Part shown: positions 33,531 through 41,675 of the stretch, one piece after another
How positions within the stretch are numbered: position 1 is the stretch's first letter
Layout: every line of letters starts with the position of its first letter
DNA from: Erythrobacter sp. UBA1916
Lineage (GTDB): Bacteria; Pseudomonadota; Alphaproteobacteria; Sphingomonadales; Sphingomonadaceae
DNA length: 64,000 nucleotides
Direction: 5' to 3'
Assembly (NCBI GenBank): GCA_002337385.1
Contig: DDFY01000032.1
Span: 62,001-126,000 of the forward strand
Program-made: the position numbers and the translations under genes
Notes under the pieces: model-generated
What the model saw: only the letters and a program-made list of their open reading frames with translations
What the model was told of the DNA's origin: nothing
The model's database searches: none

Positions 33531-34565
33531 ATGAGCAGGACGATGATAGTCGCGACCGACGGGCAGGCGCTCATCCGGTCGCATGACGACGGAGAAAACT
33601 GGTATCGGATCGATATCCGGCAGGACCTCGAATATGACGACCGGGTGCGTTGTCTGCTGGTCGATCCGGCCGATCCCAAGGCCTTGTTCGCCGGCGCCGA
33701 GAAGGGGCTGTTCTACAGCGAGGATCACGGCGTTCACTGGAAGCGGGTCGATTGCGCGCTGAACGACTTTGCGGTGTGGAAGCTCGTGGTCAGCGAAAGC
33801 GACCCCAAGGTGATGTATGCTGGCACCGGTGCGCCGTCGCGCGCGGTCCTGTTCCGCTCGCGCGATGGCGGCAAGACTTGGGAGCGCACGGCGCTCGAAC
33901 GGCCCGAGTTCTGCGGCGGCGTGAACCGCCCGCGGATGCTGGCGCTGGCCGTCGATCCCGACGATGCCAACGATGTCTGGGCGGGCGTTGAGGAAGGCGG
34001 TCTCTATCGCAGCCGTGACGGCGGCGATAACTGGGAGCGGATCGACACCAACTGGTCTGCATTCGGTGGCAATTCCGATATCCACGATGTCATGGTTCTG
34101 AAGCAGGCCGACGGATCGAAAGTGCATCTGGCGCTGACCGTGATCGCGCTTTATCGTTCGACCGACGATGGCAAGACCTGGACCCGCCAGCCGGCCAAGG
34201 AAACCTGGGGCCTGCGCTACTCGCGCCTGCTGATGCGCAAGCCCGGCAGCAACACCGATATCGCCGTGGGCATCGGCGATGGAACGCCGGGAACCGAGGC
34301 TGCCATCCTGACCTCGTCTGACGCGGGCGAGACCTGGACGAAGTCGGAACTGGATACACCGTCCAATTCCTGCATGTGGGCTTTCGGCGGCAACCCGGCC
34401 GATCCTGACCTCATGCTCGCCGCCAGCAAGTTCGGCTACCTCTATCGCTCGGACGATGCTGGCAAGACCTGGAAGAAGGAATGGCGGGAATTCAACGAGG
34501 TGACCGATGTCACCTGGATTCCCGGCGTGCCGACAGACTTGGGGCTGCCACATGTCACAAACTGA
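33531..34565 (+). CDS. Seven-Asp-box BNR/sialidase-like beta-propeller (344 aa)
   Basis: No signal peptide is seen, so it is probably cytoplasmic. Seven Asp boxes of the form S-x-D-x-G-x-x-W are visible: SHDDGENW (17-24), SEDHGVHW (63-70), SRDGGKTW (110-117), SRDGGDNW (161-168), STDDGKTW (210-217), SSDAGETW (262-269) and SDDAGKTW (307-314), so a complete seven-bladed propeller is likely. It resembles WD40/YVTN/BNR or Ycf48-like proteins. Its end overlaps the VOC gene by 14 bases, so it is tightly linked to the catabolic operon. An enzymatic or scaffold role is unknown. Confidence 0.8.
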   Translation: MSRTMIVATDGQALIRSHDDGENWYRIDIRQDLEYDDRVRCLLVDPADPKALFAGAEKGLFYSEDHGVHWKRVDCALNDFAVWKLVVSESDPKVMYAGTGAPSRAVLFRSRDGGKTWERTALERPEFCGGVNRPRMLALAVDPDDANDVWAGVEEGGLYRSRDGGDNWERIDTNWSAFGGNSDIHDVMVLKQADGSKVHLALTVIALYRSTDDGKTWTRQPAKETWGLRYSRLLMRKPGSNTDIAVGIGDGTPGTEAAILTSSDAGETWTKSELDTPSNSCMWAFGGNPADPDLMLAASKFGYLYRSDDAGKTWKKEWREFNEVTDVTWIPGVPTDLGLPHVTN

Positions 34566-35040
34566 TACCTCGCCCATCCACATCGACCGGATCGCGCACA
34601 TCGTCCTGTTCGTGAAGGACCCGGAAGCGTCGGCCAAATGGTACTGCGACGTGCTCAACATGAAGATCGTGGCCCGGGCCGGTGATGGCCCTTACAAGGG
34701 CGGTGTGTTCATGAGCTTCGGCGTGTCCGATCATGACATCGCTCTGTTCCCGGGCGAGCCGGATGCCAGCCGCGGCAAGGAATTCGAGCATATCGGCATG
34801 ATCATGGCGGGCACCAGCATGGATGACCTGCGCCGCAACTATGCCTTCTTCGCGGAGCGCGGCGTCGAAGTCGCTGAAATCCTCGATCATGGTGTGTCGA
34901 CGGGCATCTATTTCTACGATCCCGATGGTCACATGCTGGAAGTCTTCTGCCAGCGGATCGGGACCGATGACGGTGCCTCGCAGGCCGAATTGAACCGCAA
35001 TCAGGGGCAGGCCGAGCCTGTCACTCCTGACGCCCTTTGA
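34552..35040 (+). CDS. VOC superfamily protein, extradiol dioxygenase/glyoxalase-like (162 aa)
   Basis: Two beta-alpha-beta-beta-beta modules in 162 residues. Possible metal ligands are the His in DRIAHIVLFV, the His in FEHIGMIMAG and the Glu in YFYDPDGHMLEVFCQ, the classical H-H-E layout. Small type I extradiol dioxygenases and glyoxalases both fit; typical ring-cleaving catechol dioxygenases are nearer 290 residues. Next to a hydrolase and a hydratase, ring cleavage is the attractive reading, but glyoxalase or epimerase activity cannot be excluded. The start overlaps the propeller gene's end. Confidence 0.78.
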   Translation: MSQTDTSPIHIDRIAHIVLFVKDPEASAKWYCDVLNMKIVARAGDGPYKGGVFMSFGVSDHDIALFPGEPDASRGKEFEHIGMIMAGTSMDDLRRNYAFFAERGVEVAEILDHGVSTGIYFYDPDGHMLEVFCQRIGTDDGASQAELNRNQGQAEPVTPDAL

Positions 35041-35111
35041 TCCCCACCTTGCCAGGTAACGCCGCCCGGTTTTGCGGGGGTGTTGCCGGATTTTCAGCAG
35101 GAACTGAATAG

Positions 35112-35717
35112 ATGAGCACCCACGCACCCAATTTCGGCGTTTTTCACATCAGGAAGTGGTTTAGCCAGGTCGAGGAAATCTGGGCTGGCGAAACCGGCGC
35201 GAGCGCCGATGGCGAGCCGATCTTCAAGTACATGATCGCAGCCTGCATCAAGAACCCCTATGCGGGCGAATTCGTCGAGGACCTGTCGCACTGGATCGAC
35301 GGCTCGCCTGAACTCGGGATCGAGATCGGTCGCCGCCTCAATGCGCTGACGGGCGGGGCCAAGATCGAAAGCTACGGCAAGGCGATCATGGTCGGCATCG
35401 ACGGCGAGTATGAGCACGGCAATGCCCTGCTGACCAATCCGGCGGCCAATCCCGTGCGCGATGCCGTGGGCGGCGGTGCCTCCTGGGTGCCTTCCACCGG
35501 CAAGCGCGGCGTGCCCGGCACGATCCTCGATATTCCGTTCGGCCACAAGGACGCGCTCTATGTCCGCTCGCACTATGACACGATGAGCGTCTCGTTCGAC
35601 GATGCGCCCAACCGCGATGAGGTTATCGTGTGCTGGGTCTTCGCCACGCGCGGCAGGCTCAACGCCCGGCTCGGCGGCCTCAAGGCCGAAGACGCCGAGG
35701 GCAATGGGCTGACCTGA
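35112..35717 (+). CDS. AA_synth (PF06684) family protein (201 aa)
   Basis: It matches the family annotated 'amino acid synthesis' (AA_synth, formerly DUF1185). Seen: FHIRKWFSQVEEIWAGETG, GRRLNALTGGAKIESYGKAI, VGIDGEYEHGNALLTNPA and VPSTGKRGVPGTILDIPFGHK. The molecular function of the family is poorly defined, and in many proteobacteria it occurs beside catabolic genes rather than biosynthetic ones. It lies between the VOC gene and an alpha/beta hydrolase with a 3-base gap to the latter, so it is part of the operon. Confidence 0.83.
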   Translation: MSTHAPNFGVFHIRKWFSQVEEIWAGETGASADGEPIFKYMIAACIKNPYAGEFVEDLSHWIDGSPELGIEIGRRLNALTGGAKIESYGKAIMVGIDGEYEHGNALLTNPAANPVRDAVGGGASWVPSTGKRGVPGTILDIPFGHKDALYVRSHYDTMSVSFDDAPNRDEVIVCWVFATRGRLNARLGGLKAEDAEGNGLT

Positions 35718-35720
35718 GCC

Positions 35721-36644
35721 ATGACGCAGGCCCTCGACACCACCAGTGACGGTGCGCCCCAGCCCGTCGCGCAGCTAGGCAGCGAACGGACCCGGCGCAT
35801 CGACAGCGGCGGGATCGGCATCAATGTGCGCGAGTGGGGCGATCCGGATGCTCCGGCCATCGTCCTCCTGCACGGGTTGCGCGGCTATTCGGGCACCTGG
35901 CGCAACTTGGCGGCCTCGTTCAAGGATCGCTGGCGGCTGGTTGCTTTCGATACCCGAGGGCGGGGCAGCAGCGACTGGGATGAGGGCCGCAACTACTACA
36001 CCGATGCCTATCTGGCCGATCTCGAAGCCGTGGTGGATGGCCTTGGCCTGAAGCGGTTCGTGCTGCTGGGCCACTCGATGGGCGGCACCACGTCCTATTG
36101 CTATGCTGCCAAGCATCCCGACCGGCTCGAGGCGCTGATTGTTGAGGACATCACCGCCGGATCGTCCGTGGCCGGGGCCGGGTTCGAGCGGATCGTTGCT
36201 GAAATGGCTGCGCTGCCGACCCGGTTCGAGAGCTGGTCTGCGGCGCGGGCGTACTGGCGCAAGCTGCGTCCGAATGTCGCCGATGCGGCCATCGAGGAGA
36301 GGTTGTTCGAATCCATGCGCGATGGCGAGGATGGCGGCGTCGTGTGGCGCTACGATGCTGATGGCATTGCCGAAACGCGCGTGAAGCCGGACCCGGCCCG
36401 GGTGGTCGATCTGCATCCCGTGATCGCGGCCATCCGCACACCTACGCTGGTCATTCGCGGCGGGAAGTCGGACTTCTGCAACCTTGCCAAGGTCGAGGAA
36501 CTCGAAGCGGTCAATCCCGTGCTTTCCCATGCCAGTGTCGATCAGGCATCCCACTATGTCCACGACGATGCACCGGAATCTTTCCACCGTCTGGTGGAGG
36601 GCTTCCTGAGCGGGGTCCGCACCAGCCGCGCAGCGGCGCGATGA
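35721..36644 (+). CDS. Alpha/beta hydrolase, meta-cleavage-product hydrolase-like (307 aa)
   Basis: Seen: the oxyanion HG motif LLHGLRGYSGTWRNLAASF, FDTRGRGSSDWDEG, the nucleophile elbow LLGHSMGGTTSYCY with the catalytic Ser, an acid candidate in VIRGGKSDFCNL, and the His in ASHYVHDDAPE. The sequence type spans carbon-carbon hydrolases, esterases and haloperoxidases. In this context it could hydrolyse a ring-cleavage product. Its stop overlaps an upstream-placed ATG of the next gene (ATGA), so translation is coupled. Confidence 0.85.
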   Translation: MTQALDTTSDGAPQPVAQLGSERTRRIDSGGIGINVREWGDPDAPAIVLLHGLRGYSGTWRNLAASFKDRWRLVAFDTRGRGSSDWDEGRNYYTDAYLADLEAVVDGLGLKRFVLLGHSMGGTTSYCYAAKHPDRLEALIVEDITAGSSVAGAGFERIVAEMAALPTRFESWSAARAYWRKLRPNVADAAIEERLFESMRDGEDGGVVWRYDADGIAETRVKPDPARVVDLHPVIAAIRTPTLVIRGGKSDFCNLAKVEELEAVNPVLSHASVDQASHYVHDDAPESFHRLVEGFLSGVRTSRAAAR

Positions 36645-36658
36645 CAGGAACCACTATC

Positions 36659-38245
36659 ATGAACGATGCCTCCGCACCTCAGACTACCACCCGTCTTGGC
36701 GCAGACCAGCTGCTCGACGACCTTTACGACGGCGGCGCGCGGATCTGCTTCGCCAATCCGGGGACGACCGAACTCGGGTTGGTAAGCTCGCTGGCGCGCG
36801 ACGGGCGCATTCGCTGTGTGCTGAGCCTGTTCGAGGGCGTGTGTACCGGCGCTGCCGATGGCTATGCCCGCGTATCGGGCAAGGTGCCGCTGACGCTGCT
36901 GCATCTGGGGCCGGGCTTTGCCAATGGCATCGCCAACCTGCACAACGCGCGCCGGGCCGGATCGCGGATCATCAACCTGATCGGTGACCACGCCACATGG
37001 CATCTCGAATATGATGCGCCGCTGACTTCGGACATCCGCTCGCTGGCCGATCCGGTGTCGCGCGAGGTAATCTATCTTGGCCAGACTGATGGCATCACCT
37101 CGGGTGTCTCGGCTGCCTATGCCGCGACCAATCAGGACGAGGGTGGTGCGGCGACGATCATCTTCCCGACCGACGTGGTCGATGCACCGGCAGCGCCGAA
37201 CGGCGAAGGCGTGAAGGAGCAACCCCACCAGCTTCGTCCCGTGGCGGATGCTGCGCTGGATGTGGCTGCGGCGAAGCTGCGCGATGCCGCCAATGTGATC
37301 GTCCTGATCGGCGGCAATGCGCTGAGCGAAGAGGGCGTGCGTGCCGGCGGCGCGCTGGCCGATGCGCTTGGCGGCCGGCTGCTGATGGAGCCCTATCCGG
37401 CAATTGTAACGCTCGGCGGTGACCTGCCGGTGGTGGAGCGTCAGGCCTATTTCCCCGACGATGTCATCGCGCAGATGGGCGACGCGCTGGTCGTGCTCGC
37501 CGGGGCGCGGATGCCGATCAGCTATTTCGGCTACGAAGGCTGGCCCAGCCAGCTGGTGCCCGAAGAGCGGCTTGTTCGTCTGGCTGAACCGGCTGACGAT
37601 GCGGTCTCCGCTCTCAGTGCGCTGGCTGGCCGCTTCCCCGGTGCCGAAGGCTCTGCCTCTGCTGCTTCCGCGCAACCGGTGGCCTCGCCCGAGGCCGGGG
37701 CGTCGCTCTCGGCTGCGTCGGTGGTCGAGGAACTGCTGGTCCAACTGCCGCAGGATGCGATCATTTCGCTCGAAGGCTCGAGCATGGGCGGCCCATGGCT
37801 GAAGCAGGCGCACCGGGCCAAGAAGCACCGGGTCATCACCAACACCGGCGGCGCGATCGGGCAGGGACTTCCCTGTGCGGTCGGGGCGGCGATTGCGGCT
37901 CCGGAAGCGCGCGTGGTCTCGCTGCAATCCGACGGCAGCGCGCAATATACGCTGCAGTCGCTGTGGACCATGGCGCGCGAGGGGCTGAAGGTCACCGTGA
38001 TCATCGCGGCCAATCACCGTTATGCGATCCTGCAGACCGAGCTGACACGCGCCGATATTCCGCTCGATGACCCGATTGTTTCGCAGCTGACCGACCTCGA
38101 TCACCCGCGGGTAGACTGGGTTTCGCTGGCGCGCGGTTATGGCGTCGAAGCGCGGCTTGCGCGGACCAACGGCGAACTGGCTGAGGCATTGCGCGAAGGC
38201 CTGTCGCTCGATGGCCCACTGCTGATCCAGGCCGAACTTCCGTGA
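36659..38245 (+). CDS. Thiamine-diphosphate enzyme, benzoylformate decarboxylase/IlvB-like (528 aa)
   Basis: Three-domain ThDP enzyme. Seen: GARICFANPGTTELGLVSSL; Glu59 in LSLFEGVCTGAADGYAR, the conserved cofactor-activating Glu; and the ThDP-Mg motif SDGSAQYTLQSLW followed by ANHRY, with SDG replacing the usual GDG. The sequence is annotated 'acetolactate synthase large subunit' in relatives, but catabolic neighbours suggest 2-oxoacid decarboxylation to an aldehyde, for which two aldehyde dehydrogenases are at hand. ATG 36659 has AGGA upstream; an ATG at 36641 would add six residues. Confidence 0.83.
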   Translation: MNDASAPQTTTRLGADQLLDDLYDGGARICFANPGTTELGLVSSLARDGRIRCVLSLFEGVCTGAADGYARVSGKVPLTLLHLGPGFANGIANLHNARRAGSRIINLIGDHATWHLEYDAPLTSDIRSLADPVSREVIYLGQTDGITSGVSAAYAATNQDEGGAATIIFPTDVVDAPAAPNGEGVKEQPHQLRPVADAALDVAAAKLRDAANVIVLIGGNALSEEGVRAGGALADALGGRLLMEPYPAIVTLGGDLPVVERQAYFPDDVIAQMGDALVVLAGARMPISYFGYEGWPSQLVPEERLVRLAEPADDAVSALSALAGRFPGAEGSASAASAQPVASPEAGASLSAASVVEELLVQLPQDAIISLEGSSMGGPWLKQAHRAKKHRVITNTGGAIGQGLPCAVGAAIAAPEARVVSLQSDGSAQYTLQSLWTMAREGLKVTVIIAANHRYAILQTELTRADIPLDDPIVSQLTDLDHPRVDWVSLARGYGVEARLARTNGELAEALREGLSLDGPLLIQAELP

Positions 38246-39027
38246 GCGGGCAGCAGCGGGTTGCCATCCTGACGGGCGGCAGCGGCGGACTCGTGCCGGG
38301 GATCGCCCAAGCGCTGGCTGACGCTGGTTTCGCCATCGTGCTGACGGCACGCGGCGAGGAGCGGTTGCAGGACGCTGTCCGGCGGCTGTCGGAAACGGTC
38401 GACGTGCCGGTAACGGCTATCGCATCCGATGCCCGCGATCTCGCCTCGGCGCAGAAGCTGGCCGACGAGGTCATCGACCGCTTCGGCCGCATCGATGTGC
38501 TGGTCAACGCTGCGGCAAGCTCCACGCCCATCGGCGGCGCGATCGAAGAGGTCGATGTCGATGCTTTGATCGCCGATGCCGATGTGAAGGTGGGGGGCTA
38601 TCTTCGCTACACCCAGGCCGTGTTGCCTGCGATGAAGCGGGCGGGGCGCGGCCACATCATCAATATCGGCGGCCTCACCGGCCGTTCGAGCGACACCCTG
38701 AGCGGGCTGCGCAATGCCGCCGTGTCGCATCTGACCAAGGTGCTGTCCGACCAGCTTGCCCCGTTCGGTATCACGGTGAACGCGGTCCATCCGGGCATCG
38801 TGCTGACGCCGCACCTCGAAGAGCTGTTTGCCGAAATCGCCAAGGAACGCGGCGTCGCGGTCAGTGTCGTTGAGGAAGAATTCCGCAAGGATATCCCGAC
38901 CGGGAAGTTTCTTTCCGTCGCTCAGGTCGGCAGAAGCGTTGCCCATCTCGCGGACGCACCCGATGCCGCGCTGACGGGCCAGTCGCTGACCGTGGACGGT
39001 GGATACTCGCGCGGCATCTACCTGTGA
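38242..39027 (+). CDS. SDR-family protein without the catalytic Ser-Tyr-Lys, second copy (261 aa)
   Basis: GTG start overlapping the stop of the ThDP gene by four bases. The Rossmann motif ILTGGSGGLVPGIA departs from TGxxxGxG, with Val18 at the last Gly. Catalytic positions read Gly143 (NIGGLTGR), Ser154 and Asn158 in LSGLRNAAVSHLTKVL, the same substitutions as in the SDR at 30233-31036; DGGYSRGIYL matches DGGLSRAVFL at the C-terminus. The two are clear paralogs of a non-canonical subfamily. A heteromeric complex is possible. Function unknown. Confidence 0.82.
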   Translation: MSGQQRVAILTGGSGGLVPGIAQALADAGFAIVLTARGEERLQDAVRRLSETVDVPVTAIASDARDLASAQKLADEVIDRFGRIDVLVNAAASSTPIGGAIEEVDVDALIADADVKVGGYLRYTQAVLPAMKRAGRGHIINIGGLTGRSSDTLSGLRNAAVSHLTKVLSDQLAPFGITVNAVHPGIVLTPHLEELFAEIAKERGVAVSVVEEEFRKDIPTGKFLSVAQVGRSVAHLADAPDAALTGQSLTVDGGYSRGIYL

Positions 39028-39043
39028 GGGAAAGGGGATAAGC

Positions 39044-39613
39044 ATGAACACCGAATCCGCCACCACGCTAAGCCGTTATCCGCTGTCCATGCGCTTGCTG
39101 CACTGGATACGGGCCGTGCTCATCCTCGGCCTGATCTGGTCGGGCTGGTATATGACCAGTCTGCCCGAAACCACGCCGATGGCGACGTTCGATCTGTTCT
39201 ATCCCAACCACAAGCAGTTCGGGATTGTCGTGTGGCTGTTGGCGGTCACGCATCTGGTGATCCGGTGGAACAACCGGCGCGTGCTGCCGCACACGCCTGA
39301 AAGCCTGAAGCCGTGGGAGAAGACTCTGTCCCATCTGGTTCACCGGCTGATCATGACGCTGACCATCCTGATCCCGATGTTCGGCTATGCGATGTCGTCG
39401 AGCTTCACCCAGAGCGACGGCGTGCCCTTCTTCGGGCTGGAGGTGCCAGAACTGCTGCCCAAGAACGACAACGCCTTCGAAGTCTATCACGCGCTCCACG
39501 AATACGGGGCCTATGCGCTTCTGGCACTGGTCGTCCTGCATGTGGTCGGTGCGCTCAAGCATCGCCTGCAGGACAAGGGCGGCGATAGCGATGTCCTTCC
39601 GCGGATGCTCTAG
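39044..39613 (+). CDS. Cytochrome b561-family diheme membrane protein (189 aa)
   Basis: Four hydrophobic helices, with possible heme-ligand His residues in RLLHWIRAVLI, PNHKQFGIVVWLLAVTHLVI, LSHLVHRLIMTLTIL and HALHEYGAYALLALVVLHVV. This is the CybB/b561 layout of an inner-membrane quinone-linked electron carrier. AAAGGGG precedes the ATG by about seven bases. It sits between an SDR and an aldehyde dehydrogenase in the operon, so it may pass electrons between a periplasmic or membrane oxidoreductase and the quinone pool. Confidence 0.85.
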   Translation: MNTESATTLSRYPLSMRLLHWIRAVLILGLIWSGWYMTSLPETTPMATFDLFYPNHKQFGIVVWLLAVTHLVIRWNNRRVLPHTPESLKPWEKTLSHLVHRLIMTLTILIPMFGYAMSSSFTQSDGVPFFGLEVPELLPKNDNAFEVYHALHEYGAYALLALVVLHVVGALKHRLQDKGGDSDVLPRML

Positions 39614-39643
39614 CCGCACCCCTTTCACCGAAAGACCCTGACG

Positions 39644-41074
39644 ATGACCGAATCCTCCCTGCAATTGCTGCGGCCCGATCAGTTCGACAAGAATGGGCTG
39701 GCGGTGACGAACCCGGCGAACGGATCGCATGTCGCGGCGGTGCGCCGCTATGACACCGCTGCGCTGACGCAGATCGTGAATGCGGCCGAGGCAGCGCGCC
39801 ATGGTTGGGCCGCCCGCACCGCGAAGGAGCGCAGCGATGTTCTGCGCGCCTGGTACGATCTCATCGTCGAGCGGGCCGAGGATCTGGCGCGCCTGATGAC
39901 GCTCGAGAACGGCAAGCCGCTCGACGAAGCGCGCGGGGAAGTGAAGTACGGCGCTGCCTTCATCGAGTGGTTCGCCGAGGAAGCGCGCCGGGCCTATGGC
40001 GAGGTGATCCCGACCCATGCGCAGGGCAAGCGTATCGTGACCCTGCGCCAGCCGGTCGGTACCTGCGCGGCGATCACGCCGTGGAATTTCCCCTTGGCCA
40101 TGATCACCCGCAAGGCCGGGCCAGCGCTGGCAGCGGGATGTTCGATCATCGTCAAGCCCGCCGAACTGACTCCGCTGTCCGCGCTCGCGCTGGAAGCTCT
40201 GGCACACGAGGCGGGTGTCCCGCGCGATGTGTTCCGGGTCGCGCCCGCGGTCAAATCGTCCGATGCGGGCGACCTGTTCTGCACCCACCGGGCGATCCGC
40301 AAGATCAGCTTCACCGGTTCGACTGCGGTCGGCAAGATCATCATGGCGAAGGCGGCCGGGCAGGTGAAGCGGCTCAGCCTCGAACTGGGCGGAAACGCGC
40401 CATTTATCGTGTTCGATGATGCCGATCTCGACCGGGCCGTGGAAGGCGCCATGGCCTCGCGCTATCGCAATGCCGGGCAGACCTGCGTGTGCGCCAATCG
40501 CTTTCTGGTGCAGGACGGCATTCACGATGCCTTCGTGGAGAAGCTCGCCGCGCGGGTGGATGCGATCGAGGTGGGCGACGGTATCGCCAATCCCTCGGGC
40601 ATGGGGCCGCTGGTGAGCGACAAGGACGCGGCGCGGGTCGCGGAATTGGTCAAGCAGGCCGAGGGGCAGGGCGCTCGCGTAGTCGGGCACATGCCGAGCG
40701 TTCCGCAGGGCGGGGCATACCACGCACCGGTTGTGCTGGCGGATGTCACGACGCAGATGGACATCGCCCACGAGGAGATATTCGGCCCCGTCGCGCCCGT
40801 GATCCGCTTTACCGACGAAGCAGAAGCGCTGCGGATCGCCAATGACACGCCCTATGGCCTCGCCGCCTATTTCTACACCGCCGACGCGGCCCGCCAGTGG
40901 CGTATGATGGAGGCGCTGGAATATGGCATGGTCGGCGTCAACGATGGCCTTATCTCCACCGAGGTTGCGCCCTTCGGCGGCGTCAAGGAATCGGGCTTTG
41001 GCCGGGAAGGGTCGAGCCACGGCCTCGAGGACTACATGAACATCAAGTACTGCCTGCTTGGAGGTTTGAGCTAA
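39644..41074 (+). CDS. gabD: Succinate-semialdehyde dehydrogenase-like aldehyde dehydrogenase (476 aa)
   Basis: An ALDH of the GabD branch. Seen: TLRQPVGTCAAITPWNFPLA, FTGSTAVGKIIMAKAA, SLELGGNAPFIVFDDADLD with the base Glu, and RYRNAGQTCVCANRFLVQDG, with the catalytic Cys and the second Cys of the C-V-C pattern typical of SSADH. GabD oxidises succinate semialdehyde to succinate for the TCA cycle. It could serve the final step of the island's pathway or a related short semialdehyde. It ends 15 bases before the convergent Lrp gene. Confidence 0.85.
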   Translation: MTESSLQLLRPDQFDKNGLAVTNPANGSHVAAVRRYDTAALTQIVNAAEAARHGWAARTAKERSDVLRAWYDLIVERAEDLARLMTLENGKPLDEARGEVKYGAAFIEWFAEEARRAYGEVIPTHAQGKRIVTLRQPVGTCAAITPWNFPLAMITRKAGPALAAGCSIIVKPAELTPLSALALEALAHEAGVPRDVFRVAPAVKSSDAGDLFCTHRAIRKISFTGSTAVGKIIMAKAAGQVKRLSLELGGNAPFIVFDDADLDRAVEGAMASRYRNAGQTCVCANRFLVQDGIHDAFVEKLAARVDAIEVGDGIANPSGMGPLVSDKDAARVAELVKQAEGQGARVVGHMPSVPQGGAYHAPVVLADVTTQMDIAHEEIFGPVAPVIRFTDEAEALRIANDTPYGLAAYFYTADAARQWRMMEALEYGMVGVNDGLISTEVAPFGGVKESGFGREGSSHGLEDYMNIKYCLLGGLS

Positions 41075-41089
41075 GGGCGCTGACGTGGG

Positions 41090-41545
41090 CTATCCGGTCG
41101 GGTAGCCCTTCCAGCGCTTGATCGTCCGGATCGCGAAGCTTGATCGCATCGAGCTGACGCCGGGCAGGAGCGACAGGCACTCGCGGTGAATGCTGTCGAA
41201 GTGCTCCAGATCGCGCGCCGCGATCCGCACGATATAGTCCGCCGTGCCCGAGGTCAGATGGCATTCCAGAATGTCGTCAAATCCCGCCACCGCCGCCTCG
41301 AACTGCTCCATCGCGGTGCGGCTCTGGCTTTCGAGCGATATCTCTACGAAAGCGTGGAGCTTCAGCCCCAACCGCTGCGGATCGAGCAGCGCCGAATAGC
41401 CGGTGATGATGCCCGCCTCTTCAAGCGACTTTATACGCCGGTGGCAGCCCGAGGAGGACGCGCCGACACTGTCCGCAAGAGTGGCGATCGAGCGCGACGA
41501 ATCCGCTTGCAGGGCACGGAGCAGGGAACGGTCGATAGCGTCCAA
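41090..41545 (-). CDS. Lrp/AsnC family regulator of alanine dehydrogenase (151 aa, TTG start)
   Basis: Seen: LDAIDRSLLRALQADSSRSI at the N-terminus, the helix-turn-helix VGASSSGCHRRIKSLEEAGI and a RAM effector domain (LKLHAFVEISLESQS, TSGTADYIVRIAARDL). The start is TTG at 41545 with GGGAGG five bases upstream; the frame continues to 41704 but would run through the operator region. It is divergent from ald, matching the known AldR/ald arrangement in which alanine activates transcription. Probably senses alanine produced by the transaminase. Confidence 0.87.
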   Translation of the reverse strand: MDAIDRSLLRALQADSSRSIATLADSVGASSSGCHRRIKSLEEAGIITGYSALLDPQRLGLKLHAFVEISLESQSRTAMEQFEAAVAGFDDILECHLTSGTADYIVRIAARDLEHFDSIHRECLSLLPGVSSMRSSFAIRTIKRWKGYPTG

Positions 41546-41560
41546 GATATCCTCCCGATA

Positions 41561-41582
41561 ATTGTTCGAATTGCGAAACAAT
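41561..41582. promoter_or_regulatory. Likely Lrp-type operator in the lrp/ald divergent region
   Basis: The arms ATTGTT (41561-41566) and AACAAT (41577-41582) enclose CGAATTGCGA. The imperfect inverted repeat lies next to the Lrp ribosome site, with a further AT-rich tract to 41605. The position suits autorepression and ald activation. Confidence 0.5.
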
Positions 41583-41675
41583 ATCCCAAATATCACGCAT
41601 ATTGAAGCGAAAAATGGAAGAACTTGCGCGGTGTTTGAGATACCGTTGCGGTTCCAAATTCGCAGGAGAAAAGTG

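Noticed and set aside
34552..35040. Assigning the VOC protein as catechol 2,3-dioxygenase
   Set aside because: It is about half the usual length, and the H-H-E layout alone does not separate dioxygenases from glyoxalases.
36554..38350. Open frame of 598 codons on the minus strand
   Set aside because: Shadow of the hydrolase and ThDP genes; no motif or ribosome site supports it.
39068..41020. Open frame of 650 codons on the minus strand
   Set aside because: Antisense to the cytochrome b561 and GabD-like genes; composition is typical of a shadow frame.
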